From Floridanema evergladense (lineage in GTDB: Bacteria > Cyanobacteriota > Cyanobacteriia > Cyanobacteriales > Aerosakkonemataceae), in assembly GCF_041929205.1 (NCBI RefSeq), contig NZ_JBHFNT010000067.1: a DNA stretch of 64,000 nt; one strand, 5' to 3'. Below are positions 1 through 8,581 of this stretch, piece by piece. The notes beneath the pieces were generated by a model. That model searched no databases and was not told where the DNA came from. It saw nothing but the letters and a program-made list of their open reading frames with translations. A program made the position numbers and the translations under genes. The first letter of the stretch is position 1; each line of letters begins with the position of its first letter.

Positions 1-95
<95 letters not shown>

Positions 96-197
96 GTGAG
101 GGTAGGGATACGGCATTCAAAAGATAACGCAAGAGTTGCAAATATTAATGATGCCGTGTCCCTATAATTTCCCTCTCCACACCTCCCTACCTTCCCA

Positions 198-971
198 CTA
201 AATCTTCAATTGTTCTGCTGAATTAAAAACTTGCCGGGAAATACCTTGAGTTACTAAAAAAGTGGTAATTAAAGTAGCAAATAACTGAATGAACAAAATC
301 AGCATTTGGTAAAGAGCAGCGGTTAAGGGATATACTCCACTTAAAAGTTGTCCGGTAAAAGTTCCCGGTAAAGTTACCACACCGACAACCAACATAGTGT
401 TTAAATTAGGAATCATTGCGGCTTTAATTGCTTCCTTGCGGTACAAAGCAACAGCTTGTTGGGGAGTTGCACCTAAACTGAGATGAGTTTCAATTTCTAA
501 CCGATTAGAGTTGAGGGAACTAGTCAAACGTTCTAGAGCAATAGCTGCACCATTCATGGCATTTCCTAGTAAAATTCCGGCTAAAGGGATGAAATACTGA
601 GGTTCATACCAAGGCTTTGGTTGCAGCACTAAAAGATTAACGTAAACCAGAGTTAAAGTAGTGCTGATTAACAGAGAAAGCCAGACAATTGGTAATATTT
701 GTGATATTCTCTGATTAACTCGGTTGCGGGCAACTGTGGCAGCGATCGTCAGCATTGCAGCCACAACGAGCAAAACTGCCCAAGGATTATCCAAGTTGAA
801 AGCTATTGCCAGAAAGTAGCCTACCACTAAAAGTTGTACGATCGCTTGGATCGTTCCTCTAGCGATCGACCACTCCAATCCTAATTTTTGCGTAGCCGAC
901 AAACCAATAGCAACAACGATTAGCCCCAAGCATACAACCAAGTCTATGGGATTAAGTTCAATTAAATCCAC
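198..971 (-). CDS. fetB: FetB/YbbM-type ABC transporter permease (UPF0014)
   Basis: Polytopic inner-membrane protein of 257 residues with about seven hydrophobic segments. The signature of the UPF0014/FetB family is present: a cytoplasmic loop with LGATPQQAV (about residues 167-175), then P-x-LNTM and PGTFTGQLLSG in the next membrane region. In E. coli FetAB is a putative iron exporter; the substrate here is inferred only from that family. FetB needs the ATPase FetA, which is usually adjacent, but no ATPase gene is visible: a TnpB element lies upstream and the window ends downstream. The start at 971 fits the family's short N-terminus before the first membrane helix. Confidence 0.85.
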   Translation of the reverse strand: MDLIELNPIDLVVCLGLIVVAIGLSATQKLGLEWSIARGTIQAIVQLLVVGYFLAIAFNLDNPWAVLLVVAAMLTIAATVARNRVNQRISQILPIVWLSLLISTTLTLVYVNLLVLQPKPWYEPQYFIPLAGILLGNAMNGAAIALERLTSSLNSNRLEIETHLSLGATPQQAVALYRKEAIKAAMIPNLNTMLVVGVVTLPGTFTGQLLSGVYPLTAALYQMLILFIQLFATLITTFLVTQGISRQVFNSAEQLKI

Positions 972-1100
972 TCGTTTTAATGTCCTTTAATTTTCAAGTA
1001 AGCAGGGAAGTAGGAGCGTTCCCAGGGCAGAACAATAAAATAAATCTTACCTTTAAAATTAACTAAACTACCGACTACCAAGAAAAGAATGGGAACATGA

Positions 1101-2382
1101 GAGCCTCCTAGTTTTAACAGGAGGGTAAAACGCGATTACGGGGATTTATCCCCGTGTTTCTTGGCTCGATTTAAGATATACTTATAACATAAAAGGAGGT
1201 GACAAATCTGTTTAAAACTATTCCAGTTAAAGCCAAGTTTACTGAAGAAGAAAAAGCTTTTTGGGTTGAATCAACCAATAGCTATAACAAGTTGGTTGAC
1301 CTTTACTATCAAGAAGAGGTTGATAAACCATCATTGCCCAGATATCGAAAAAAGGGTGGATTGGCAGCAATTACCTTTCCAAAACAAGCACTCATTTATA
1401 AAAATGGGTGCTTTTATCCGTCTGTAAGTAGGGAAACAAAACCTGAATTAATTACAGAAGTTTCGCTACTCTTACCAGAATTTATTGATGCCGATTGGGT
1501 AAGAGAAGTTAGAATTCGTCCTAATTTAGGAGAGTTTTGGATTGACTGGGTAATTGACGATGGTAAACAGCCAATTAATGTCAATCCCAAATTAGATTAT
1601 TCTCAGGCTTGGGGTTTTGATCATGGTGGGACTAATTGGTTAACGGGTGTTTCCACTCGTGGCAAAAGTTTGATTATTGATGGCAGAAAACTGAAATCAA
1701 TGAATCAGGGTTACTGCCGTTTGGTGGCTAAATACAAGCAAGGGAAATCCGAATTTTACTGGGATAAAAATCTGGATAGAATTCAACGCAAGCGCAACAA
1801 TCAAATGCGCGATGCAATTAACAAAGCCGCCAGATTTATTATTAACCAATGCCTAAATGACCGGATTGGAAATTTAGTGATTGGTTGGAATGAATCACAG
1901 AAAAACCGTCCCGAGATGGGAAAACGCAACAATCAGAATTTTGTCGCTATTCCTACGGGACGGTTAATCGAAAGACTTAAACAACTTTGTCCTGAATACG
2001 GAATTCAACTCACAATTACCGAGGAAGCTAATACTTCCAAAGCTTCATTTCTTGATGGTGACTCTCTACCAAAACACGGTGAAAAACCCGCAATGTGGAA
2101 AGCATCTGGTACAAGAATTAAGCGTGGCTTGTATCGTACAAAGTTGGGTTATTTAATTAATGCTGACTGCAATGGTGCAGCGAACATTATTAAGAAAGTA
2201 GCCACACAGTTAGGCTTATACCTAGCCGAGGTGGGTAGAAGCAGTTTGGCACTGCCACAACGAATTGATTTAGATGAAAGACTTTCTAGATCGTATCGTG
2301 AAAAGGCGTTGCGAAGTGTGTCTTCAGACCACGTAGCAACATCCTTTTAGAATCCCCTTTTTTCAAATGGGGGAGATGTCAA
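1101..2382 (+). mobile_element. TnpB-only IS200/IS605-type element
   Basis: The tnpB-type gene is bracketed by hairpins. Upstream are CCTCCT/AGGAGG (1106-1126) and a perfect 8-bp stem ACGGGGAT/ATCCCCGT (1138-1155). Downstream is CCCC/GGGG with a T-rich loop (2354-2374) immediately after the stop. Subterminal hairpins and lack of terminal inverted repeats or target duplications are typical of this IS class. No TnpA gene is present, so the element would depend on another copy for movement. Exact ends are uncertain; the right end near 2382 is an estimate. Confidence 0.6.
1199..2350 (+). CDS. tnpB: TnpB-family RNA-guided nuclease, probably internally deleted
   Basis: 383 residues with RuvC-like motifs: D141 in GFDHGG, candidate acidic residue E232 in GWNESQK or E275/E276 in TITEEANTSK, and D323 in NADCNGAANI. 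The CxxC zinc-finger cysteines usual in TnpB between the last two motifs are missing (TSKASFLDGD). Only about 140 residues precede RuvC-I, whereas related cyanobacterial proteins, as I recall them, carry roughly 80-90 more between the N-terminal strand (to about residue 26) and SYNKLVDLYY. This suggests an in-frame internal deletion. The GTG start overlaps the end of a strong AGGAGG, an unusually tight arrangement. Activity is doubtful. Confidence 0.85.
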   Translation: MTNLFKTIPVKAKFTEEEKAFWVESTNSYNKLVDLYYQEEVDKPSLPRYRKKGGLAAITFPKQALIYKNGCFYPSVSRETKPELITEVSLLLPEFIDADWVREVRIRPNLGEFWIDWVIDDGKQPINVNPKLDYSQAWGFDHGGTNWLTGVSTRGKSLIIDGRKLKSMNQGYCRLVAKYKQGKSEFYWDKNLDRIQRKRNNQMRDAINKAARFIINQCLNDRIGNLVIGWNESQKNRPEMGKRNNQNFVAIPTGRLIERLKQLCPEYGIQLTITEEANTSKASFLDGDSLPKHGEKPAMWKASGTRIKRGLYRTKLGYLINADCNGAANIIKKVATQLGLYLAEVGRSSLALPQRIDLDERLSRSYREKALRSVSSDHVATSF

Positions 2383-2559
2383 CAAAAATTGTTCTTGACT
2401 TTAAGCAACGTACTAGCCTTATATTATTTTGAGATTAAGGTTGTTAGGTGTTAGGGAAATTGTCTTCTTCCCTAATCCCTAACCTCTAATCCCTAATTTG
2501 TCGCAATTCCAGGTAATGGTATTCTTTATCGCTAAAACTCTTTTAATTCTGGTAATCGA

Positions 2560-3729
2560 GTGAACAACATCCCCCCTATTGATTTAGCCCTGCAATACAA
2601 AACTATTGAGGAAGAAATAAATACAGCCGTATTGAGCATACTGGCTTCTGGTCGTTATATTGGTGGCAATCCAGTAGAAAACTTTGAACGACAGTTTGCA
2701 GCTTATATTGGTGTTTCCCAAGCTATTTCCTGTAATTCTGGCACTGATGCCCTGTACTTAGCATTGCGGGCGCTAGGAATAGGTGCTGGCGATGAAGTGA
2801 TTACTACGCCTTTTACTTTTATCGCTACCGCAGAGGCAATCAGTACCGTAGGCGCAACACCAGTGTTTGTGGATATTGATGCCCAAACTTTTAATTTAGA
2901 TATTAACCAAATTCCATCTGTCATCACTGAGAAAACTAAAGCAATTTTACCAGTGCATTTGTTTGGGCAACCTGTGGATATGGCAAGGTTGATGGCAGTG
3001 GCGCAAAAGCATAATCTAGCTGTTATCGAAGACTGCGCTCAAGCTACGGGTGCGAGTTGGAGCGAGATGCTTGACGGTACGTTACACGATCGCAAAGTTG
3101 GTAGCATATCCCATATCGGATGTTTTAGTTTCTTCCCTACCAAAAACTTAGGAGCCTTTGGCGACGGTGGCGCAATTACTACTGGCGATCGCGAAATAGC
3201 CGCTAAAGTGAGAATGTTAAAAGAGCATGGTTCTCCCAGTCGCTATTACCACCAAGAAATCGGAATCAATAGCCGTTTAGATGCCCTACAAGCTGCTATT
3301 CTCCAAGTCAAATTAGGATATTTGGAAACTTGGAACAGCCAACGCTCTCAAGTAGCAGCACGTTACCAAAACTTACTCGCACCACTCCCCGGAATTGTTT
3401 TACCTCAGAGTTTACCAGGCGGTAAAAGTGTCTGGAATCAATACACAATTCGCATCCTAGCCTCCGAAAGCAAAGACAAGACTTCTGCATCAAACTCCCG
3501 ACGAGATCAAGTACGTACTCAAATGCAGCAGCAAGGCGTTACTTCTATGATTTACTACCCCATTCCCTTGCACTTGCAGCCCGTTTACCAAAGTTTAGGC
3601 TATCAACCAGGCAGTTTTCCTGTAGCCGAACAAGTTTGTCACGAAGTTTTATCTTTGCCTATGTTCCCTGAATTAACACAAGAGCAACAAGAGCAAGTGG
3701 TTTATGCGTTAAAAGATGCTTTGGCTTGA
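2560..3729 (+). CDS. DegT/DnrJ/EryC1/StrS family aminotransferase
   Basis: PLP-dependent sugar aminotransferase of 389 residues, full length for the family. Visible landmarks: SGTDALYLALRALG cofactor-phosphate region (60-73), PVHLFGQP (131-138), EDCAQATGA with Asp158 that contacts the PLP ring nitrogen, and Lys195 in FFPTKNLGAFGDGG as the Schiff-base lysine. Family members aminate keto-sugars bound to nucleotides for cell-surface glycans or secondary metabolites; the exact substrate cannot be read. Start is GTG at 2560 with no strong ribosome site. No sugar-nucleotide genes are next to it, so it is either a stand-alone gene or part of a scattered pathway. Confidence 0.9.
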   Translation: MNNIPPIDLALQYKTIEEEINTAVLSILASGRYIGGNPVENFERQFAAYIGVSQAISCNSGTDALYLALRALGIGAGDEVITTPFTFIATAEAISTVGATPVFVDIDAQTFNLDINQIPSVITEKTKAILPVHLFGQPVDMARLMAVAQKHNLAVIEDCAQATGASWSEMLDGTLHDRKVGSISHIGCFSFFPTKNLGAFGDGGAITTGDREIAAKVRMLKEHGSPSRYYHQEIGINSRLDALQAAILQVKLGYLETWNSQRSQVAARYQNLLAPLPGIVLPQSLPGGKSVWNQYTIRILASESKDKTSASNSRRDQVRTQMQQQGVTSMIYYPIPLHLQPVYQSLGYQPGSFPVAEQVCHEVLSLPMFPELTQEQQEQVVYALKDALA

Positions 3730-3826
3730 GCAGAGGAGCAGAGGAGATAAAGAGAAGTTAATTAACTTAAAACTTTACTCCTTAATTCAACAATTCCCTC
3801 TCTGTTCCTGACTCAAAACTCAAAAG

Positions 3827-4582
3827 TTAAAACTTTACAGCTTTCTGCTTTCTGCTTTCTGTCGCCAGCGCTTCAACGATGCTGCGAACAGCGGCTACCA
3901 TTGCTACTTCGCTGTTTAATTGATTGATGGCAGAGCCAACACCAACGCCAGCTGCTCCAGCGGCGATGGCTAAGGGTGCGGTAACGCTGGAGATGCCGGA
4001 AGCACATAACACTGGTACTGAGACGGCACGGGAAATTTCGTAGGCTGCGGCTAGGGTGGGGGCAGCTTTTTCCATCATGCCTAATGTGCCTGGGTGGGTG
4101 GGTGCGGCGCTGGTACCGCCTTCGGTTTGGATGATGTCTGCGCCTGCTTTGACTAGTGCTTCGGCTAATTGCACTTGTTCGGACAAACTTAAAATGTGGG
4201 GAACGGTGACACAGAGGGTAATATGGGGAAGGAGCGATCGCGTTTTGTAAGTAATCTCCATTACCTCTGGAGCCTCAAAACGCCGTCCTTGAGCGTAGAA
4301 ACTATCGAAGTTACCAATTTCAATCAAATCGGCTCCCGCTTCTACTGCGGGTACAAACAATTCTGGTTCTACAGCCGATACACAAATTGGTAAGCTAGTA
4401 ATTTCCCGGCAATGTCTCACTAATTCCGCATCGGCGGCGATATCGACAAAGGTGGCTCCTCCCATGTCGGCAGCTTTAACAATTGCTGCTACTCGTTGGC
4501 GATCGAAATTATTTAACCCACTGATAACCTTTAAAGCGTAACCTTGCTCAAAAGCACGTTCTAATACTGCTGAGATCGTCAT
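3827..4582 (-). CDS. DUF561 (Ycf23-like) TIM-barrel protein
   Basis: 251 residues counted from MTISAVLERA. Sequence features of a beta/alpha barrel: GATFVDIAAD, GADLIEIGNFDSFY, TLCVTVPHIL, GADIIQTEGGTS and PVLCASGIS, ending in a Gly-rich phosphate-binding style segment (GAAGVGVGSAIN). This matches the cyanobacterial and plastid DUF561/Ycf23 family, whose biochemical role is not established. An in-frame ATG at 4600 would add six residues (MMKSCT); 4582 is preferred because conservation appears to start there and a weak GAG lies upstream. Convergent with the preceding aminotransferase. Confidence 0.85.
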   Translation of the reverse strand: MTISAVLERAFEQGYALKVISGLNNFDRQRVAAIVKAADMGGATFVDIAADAELVRHCREITSLPICVSAVEPELFVPAVEAGADLIEIGNFDSFYAQGRRFEAPEVMEITYKTRSLLPHITLCVTVPHILSLSEQVQLAEALVKAGADIIQTEGGTSAAPTHPGTLGMMEKAAPTLAAAYEISRAVSVPVLCASGISSVTAPLAIAAGAAGVGVGSAINQLNSEVAMVAAVRSIVEALATESRKQKAVKF

Positions 4583-4600
4583 GGTGCAACTCTTCATCAA

Positions 4601-4955
4601 AAATTTATGGATTATTGTTGCACTACCTGCGATTATAAGCCAGATCCTCTAGGTAAATTTTCAGAAACAGAGGCTTTCGGAGCAGAGGAGCAGAGGAGCA
4701 GAAGGTAAAAAATTCCCCTTGTCCCCTTGTCCCCAGTCCCCAGTCCCCAGTCCCCAGTCCCCCATAAAATCATTACGATTTTGTTTTACAAGATGCAATT
4801 TTTACTTAGTTGGTGCTGTAACCTCAATATCTAATCCTCGTCGCCTTTGTTAAAGGATGAGGCTGGTGCTAAATAGTGCCAGGAATACATACAAGACGCT
4901 GTACAAATTCACTCATAAAAGTTACAATTGTTAATAATAGTTAAAGTAAAGCGCC
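4601..4955. other. Intergenic region with heptamer repeats upstream of the sigma gene
   Basis: Contains a GGAGCAGA tandem stretch (about 4678-4701) and then CCCCTTGT/CCCCAGT heptamers in tandem (about 4715-4762), resembling the short tandemly repeated sequences described in filamentous cyanobacteria. The last ~180 bases are AT-rich and presumably carry the promoter of the sigma-factor gene, but I cannot assign a convincing -10/-35 pair. No open reading frame of note. Confidence 0.6.
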
Positions 4956-5912
4956 ATGAAGACCAGTCAGACATCAACAGATCTTGTGCGCACCTACCTG
5001 CGTGAAATTGGTCGTGTTCCCTTGCTGACTCACGAACAAGAGATCATGTACGGTAAGCAAGTACAGCGCTTAACGGCTTTGCAAGCTGAGAAAGAATCTT
5101 TAGCTGCTCAGTTAGGGTACGAACCTACAATTGCTGAGTGGGTACAGCAATCTGGTCTGTCTGAGGCAGAATTAGAGCAGATTGTGAGAGAGGGTGAATA
5201 TGCTAAGCGGAAGATGGTGGAAGCTAACTTACGATTGGTAGTGTCAGTTGCCAAAAAATACATAAAACGTAATGTAGATTTGTTGGATCTGATTCAGGAA
5301 GGCAGTATCGGGATGCAGCGAGGGGTGGAAAAATTTGACCCGACTAAAGGCTACCGATTTTCAACTTATGCTTACTGGTGGATTCGCCAAGCTATTACTC
5401 GTGCGATCGCAGAAAAAGGGCGCACGATTCGCTTACCAATTCATATTACTGAAAAACTCAATAAAATTAAAAAAGCTCAACGTCAACTTTCCCAACAGTT
5501 GGGTAGAGCAGCCACAGCAGCAGAACTGGCAAAAGAACTAGATTTAACTCCCAAACAAGTTCGGGAATATTTAGAAAGAGCGCGTCAACCGTTATCATTG
5601 GATTTGCGCGTCGGAGATAACCAAGATACAGAATTGGGAGAACTTTTAGAAGATACTGGTCTTTCACCAGAAGATTTTGCTGTCCAGTCGGCTCTACATA
5701 CAGATTTGGAAAAGTTGATGGCAGAGTTAACTCCGCAGCAGCAGCAGGTTTTGGCAATGCGCTTTGGGTTGGAAGATGGGCAAGCGTTGACTTTGGCGAA
5801 AATTGGCGATCGCTTAAATATTAGCCGGGAAAGAGTCCGCCAAATTGAACGGGAAGCACTCACCAAACTCCGCAAACGTAAAGCCGACATCGATGAATTT
5901 ATCGCTAGTTAA
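4956..5912 (+). CDS. RpoD-like RNA polymerase sigma factor (cyanobacterial group 2)
   Basis: 318 residues. Region 1.2 is DLVRTYLREIGRVPLLTHEQ (9-28), region 2 spans 90-152 with the rpoD box in DLLDLIQEGSIGMQRGVEKF and the -10-reading helix YRFSTYAYWWIRQAITRA, and region 4.2 (about 280-308) carries the helix-turn-helix ISRERVRQIEREALTKLR. It lacks the long N-terminal region 1.1 of SigA, so it is a non-essential group 2 factor of the SigB-SigE type. Which of these it is cannot be settled by eye. Such factors redirect transcription in carbon, nitrogen, dark or stress responses. Confidence 0.92.
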   Translation: MKTSQTSTDLVRTYLREIGRVPLLTHEQEIMYGKQVQRLTALQAEKESLAAQLGYEPTIAEWVQQSGLSEAELEQIVREGEYAKRKMVEANLRLVVSVAKKYIKRNVDLLDLIQEGSIGMQRGVEKFDPTKGYRFSTYAYWWIRQAITRAIAEKGRTIRLPIHITEKLNKIKKAQRQLSQQLGRAATAAELAKELDLTPKQVREYLERARQPLSLDLRVGDNQDTELGELLEDTGLSPEDFAVQSALHTDLEKLMAELTPQQQQVLAMRFGLEDGQALTLAKIGDRLNISRERVRQIEREALTKLRKRKADIDEFIAS

Positions 5913-6128
5913 AATGGGAAATTCACTGAAATAATGCTCTGGCTCAGTGGATTTCTTCATTTTAAATTTGCCAATTTTGAATTTTAAAAGATGTCATTTT
6001 TATAGATAGACTGCTAGAGTAGTGAAAAAGAAACTCTTTGGTAGTCATTTTAGTGCCGAGAACCATAAACTGCTGCCAGAATATCTCAACTGAACTTAAG
6101 AGGCTGCAAGTAAAAGGGAGATAACAAA

Positions 6129-6473
6129 GTGAAACATCCATCCGATCGATTCTCCGAATTCTCTGGAGATGAATCAGAATCAAATAATTGGTTGTGGCAA
6201 TACGTACAGTCCCTGAGTCCAGAAACGATCGCTCAACTCTCTAAACCTACATCTGGAGATGTATTTCAGGTAATGGAACGTAATATAGTGGGACTTTTGG
6301 GAAATTTACCTTCCGAACAATTTGGCGTTAGTATTACCACTAATCGGGAGCATTTAGGACGGCTATTAGCTTCAGCGATGATTAGCGGTTACTTTCTGCG
6401 GAATGCCGAACAAAGAATGGCTTTTGAGAAGTCTTTACAAGCAACAGAAGCTAACTCTTCAGAGGCGGAATAG
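6129..6473 (+). CDS. DUF760 domain protein
   Basis: 114 residues matching the DUF760 family of cyanobacteria and chloroplasts: NNWLWQYVQSLSPETIAQLS (20-39), then VMERNIVGLLGNLPSEQFGV and ITTNREHLGRLLASAMISGY. No membrane segment or signal peptide. Plant DUF760 proteins have been linked to chloroplast protein turnover, but no function is secured for the bacterial family. Start is GTG at 6129, supported by a clear AGGGAGA ribosome site about nine bases upstream. C-terminal tail is acidic and probably flexible. Confidence 0.82.
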   Translation: MKHPSDRFSEFSGDESESNNWLWQYVQSLSPETIAQLSKPTSGDVFQVMERNIVGLLGNLPSEQFGVSITTNREHLGRLLASAMISGYFLRNAEQRMAFEKSLQATEANSSEAE

Positions 6474-6634
6474 TTAAACCTTAGAGAATTAACTAAGGGT
6501 AAGATAAGGACAATCTGTAAAATTGTGTAATTGCTCAAATCAAAATTATTCCTATCTTTGCTTAATGAGTTCTAAGTTTTAAGTTAACTCAAAACTCAAA
6601 ACTCAAAACTCAAAACTTTATTGCTCCTCTGCCC

Positions 6635-7039
6635 ATGTCAAAAATTCCCTTACCTCACAAAATTATCGGTGTTGCTGTTATTTGGAACGAACAAGGTAAA
6701 ATTCTGATCGATCGCCGTCGTCCAGAGGGATTAATGGGAGGATTGTGGGAGTTTCCCGGTGGTAAATTAGAACCGGGCGAAACCGTACAAGATTGTATTA
6801 AAAGAGAAATTCAAGAAGAGTTAGCAATTGGTGTGGAAATTGGCGAGCATTTAATTACTATTGACCACACTTATAGCCAATTTCATGTAACTTTAAATGT
6901 TTATCATTGTCGTCATGAAAGTGGAGAACCTCAGCCAATAGAATGTGATGAAATTCGCTGGGTGACGGTGGATGAATTACCTAATTATGAATTTCCCATA
7001 GCTAATTTACAAATTATTCAAGCTTTAAAAGAGATTTGA
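6635..7039 (+). CDS. mutT: MutT-type Nudix hydrolase (8-oxo-dGTP diphosphatase)
   Basis: 134 residues, the usual length of MutT. The Nudix box runs from Gly43 to Ile65: G43, E49, REIQEE (57-62), with Ala64 where the consensus has Gly. The upstream DRRRPEGLMGGLWEFPGGK segment is typical of MutT enzymes that hydrolyse 8-oxo-dGTP and prevent A:T to C:G transversions. Tandem ACTCAAAA octamers (about 6585-6618) sit just before the gene in place of an obvious ribosome site. Some NUDIX relatives of similar length act on other nucleotides, so substrate is inferred. Confidence 0.88.
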   Translation: MSKIPLPHKIIGVAVIWNEQGKILIDRRRPEGLMGGLWEFPGGKLEPGETVQDCIKREIQEELAIGVEIGEHLITIDHTYSQFHVTLNVYHCRHESGEPQPIECDEIRWVTVDELPNYEFPIANLQIIQALKEI

Positions 7040-7082
7040 TAATAAATCTAATTCATTCGGGAAATTCTTAATATATAAGGAA

Positions 7083-7145
7083 TCCCAGTCCTCAGTCCCC
7101 AGTCCCCAAAACCAGGGTTTTCCACCACAAGCACAAGATCAGCCA
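7083..7145. repeat. Heptamer plus CCACCACAAG-type dispersed repeat, copy 1
   Basis: AGTCCCC heptamers (7086-7108) followed by a segment (7111-7140) containing CCAGGGTTTTCCACCACAAG. The same motif, in one orientation or the other, recurs at 26546-26580 and 60611-60642, in both cases beside other repeats or gene ends. It abuts the stop codon of the downstream minus-strand kinase gene. Confidence 0.6.
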
Positions 7146-7146
7146 A

Positions 7147-8328
7147 CTATCGATAAACAGGAAGAGTAAAACTAAAACAACTACCACCTTTTGCCACAGA
7201 ATCTACCCAAATTCGACCATAGTGAGCCCGAATAATACGCTGGCAAAGAGATAAACCAATTCCGTATCCTTCTTTATCTCGATCGCGCTTCAGGCGATAG
7301 TGTTCTTCAAAAATAGCTTCGCGGTCTTCTTCGGGTACGCCTAGCCCATTATCACCTACACTGACCTGAATTTTTTGGGTAGTTCGATGTAAGATAGAAA
7401 TTTCGATCGTGCCGCCTTCAGGAGTGTATTTATTGGCATTATCCAAAAGATTTACTAACACCTGACGTACTCTTTCCGGGTCAGCATAAACTAAAGGTAG
7501 GTCGTTGGGAATATCAGTTTTCAATTCTTGACATTTAGCTTCAAATCGATGTCTTAAACAATCGATTACATCCTTGCAAAGTGTTCCTAACTCTAACTTT
7601 TTCGGTAAAATTCGCAATTCGGCAGAACTTCCCTGCGCTGCCTGTAAAATATCAGTTATCAACCGTTCGATATTCAGAGATTGAATCCGCGCTTGTTTAA
7701 TTAAACGCATGGTTAAAGCGGGTGATAATTTTGGGCTGAATCCGGTTTCAATATTGTAATTGTTTTCTAGTGTCTCTAAGGCAATTAAGGAAGCGGTTAG
7801 CGGGTTGCGAAGATCGTGAGCTAACATAGCAACGATCCGGTCTTTAAACTGCAATTGCTGTTGCAATTCTTCTTTCTCTTTCTTCAGGCGAAATATTTCT
7901 TCCGAGAGGCGAATTAGTTCAGCAAAATCAGCGAAGCAAGGGGTATTTTGAGTACTGTGATTGGGCCATTCGTGCAGTTTTAGATAATCTTCCACACTAT
8001 TTTTCCAGCGAGGCCACCAATCTTGTAACTGGGTGAGTAAATTACTTCCAGCTAGTGTTTGACGTGGTGGTGGGTGAATTTTGACTAAGGCTGGTGTTGC
8101 TACTAGTTTAAAGTGTTCGGCGAGGTATGGTTGTTGTCCTACATCGACTATTTCCAGTTCAAAGGGGTAATCACTCTTGAGATGTTCTAGATAGGCAAGA
8201 AGCCGCTGTAGTTGCTCATGGGAACTCGGACGCTGGTCTACAAATAATAATAGCTGTAGAGGCGTTTGGGGATGAGTTAGTTTTTCAGCATCTGCTGGTA
8301 TGCAATCTCTATTCACCACGGCGGACAA
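7147..8328 (-). CDS. sasA: Circadian output histidine kinase SasA
   Basis: 393 residues. The N-terminal ~100 residues form a KaiB-like thioredoxin-fold sensor (LLLFVDQRPSSHEQLQRLL, then ELEIVDVGQQPYLAEHF and VATPALVKIHP), which in SasA docks on KaiC. A short coiled linker leads to the HisKA domain with phospho-acceptor His171 in MLAHDLRNPL. The ATPase domain shows the N box (LLDNANKYTPEGG), G1 (GDNGLGVP) and G2 (GYGIGLSLC). SasA phosphorylates RpaA to drive clock-controlled transcription. No kai or rpaA gene is in the window. It is soluble, with no membrane segment. Confidence 0.95.
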   Translation of the reverse strand: MSAVVNRDCIPADAEKLTHPQTPLQLLLFVDQRPSSHEQLQRLLAYLEHLKSDYPFELEIVDVGQQPYLAEHFKLVATPALVKIHPPPRQTLAGSNLLTQLQDWWPRWKNSVEDYLKLHEWPNHSTQNTPCFADFAELIRLSEEIFRLKKEKEELQQQLQFKDRIVAMLAHDLRNPLTASLIALETLENNYNIETGFSPKLSPALTMRLIKQARIQSLNIERLITDILQAAQGSSAELRILPKKLELGTLCKDVIDCLRHRFEAKCQELKTDIPNDLPLVYADPERVRQVLVNLLDNANKYTPEGGTIEISILHRTTQKIQVSVGDNGLGVPEEDREAIFEEHYRLKRDRDKEGYGIGLSLCQRIIRAHYGRIWVDSVAKGGSCFSFTLPVYR

Positions 8329-8581
8329 ATTGTTAAACCTTTTCTAGAAGTTGACGATCGCGAAACCTGTTCCAGGTAGAATAGCTTACCCATAACTCCT
8401 ACATCTATAAGCTACCGCGTTTTGGGTACTTAGGGAGCCTGGTACTATTGAAAACTAATTTATTTTTACGGGAAAGTCACTATGCCATCTAAGACCGGGG
8501 GTGGTAAAAGCATTGTGGCTAGTATCTTGAGTAATTGAAAGCAATGTGAGAGGCTTATCATCGGCGTTGAGTGTTAAGTGA

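Noticed and set aside
1199..2350. Cas12-type CRISPR nuclease
   Set aside because: Length, RuvC arrangement and flanking hairpins fit an IS-encoded TnpB; there is no CRISPR array or cas1/cas2.
8482..8538. 18-codon ORF with a GGGKS motif upstream of the DUF2079 gene
   Set aside because: Too short for a P-loop domain and without a ribosome site; the motif is chance.
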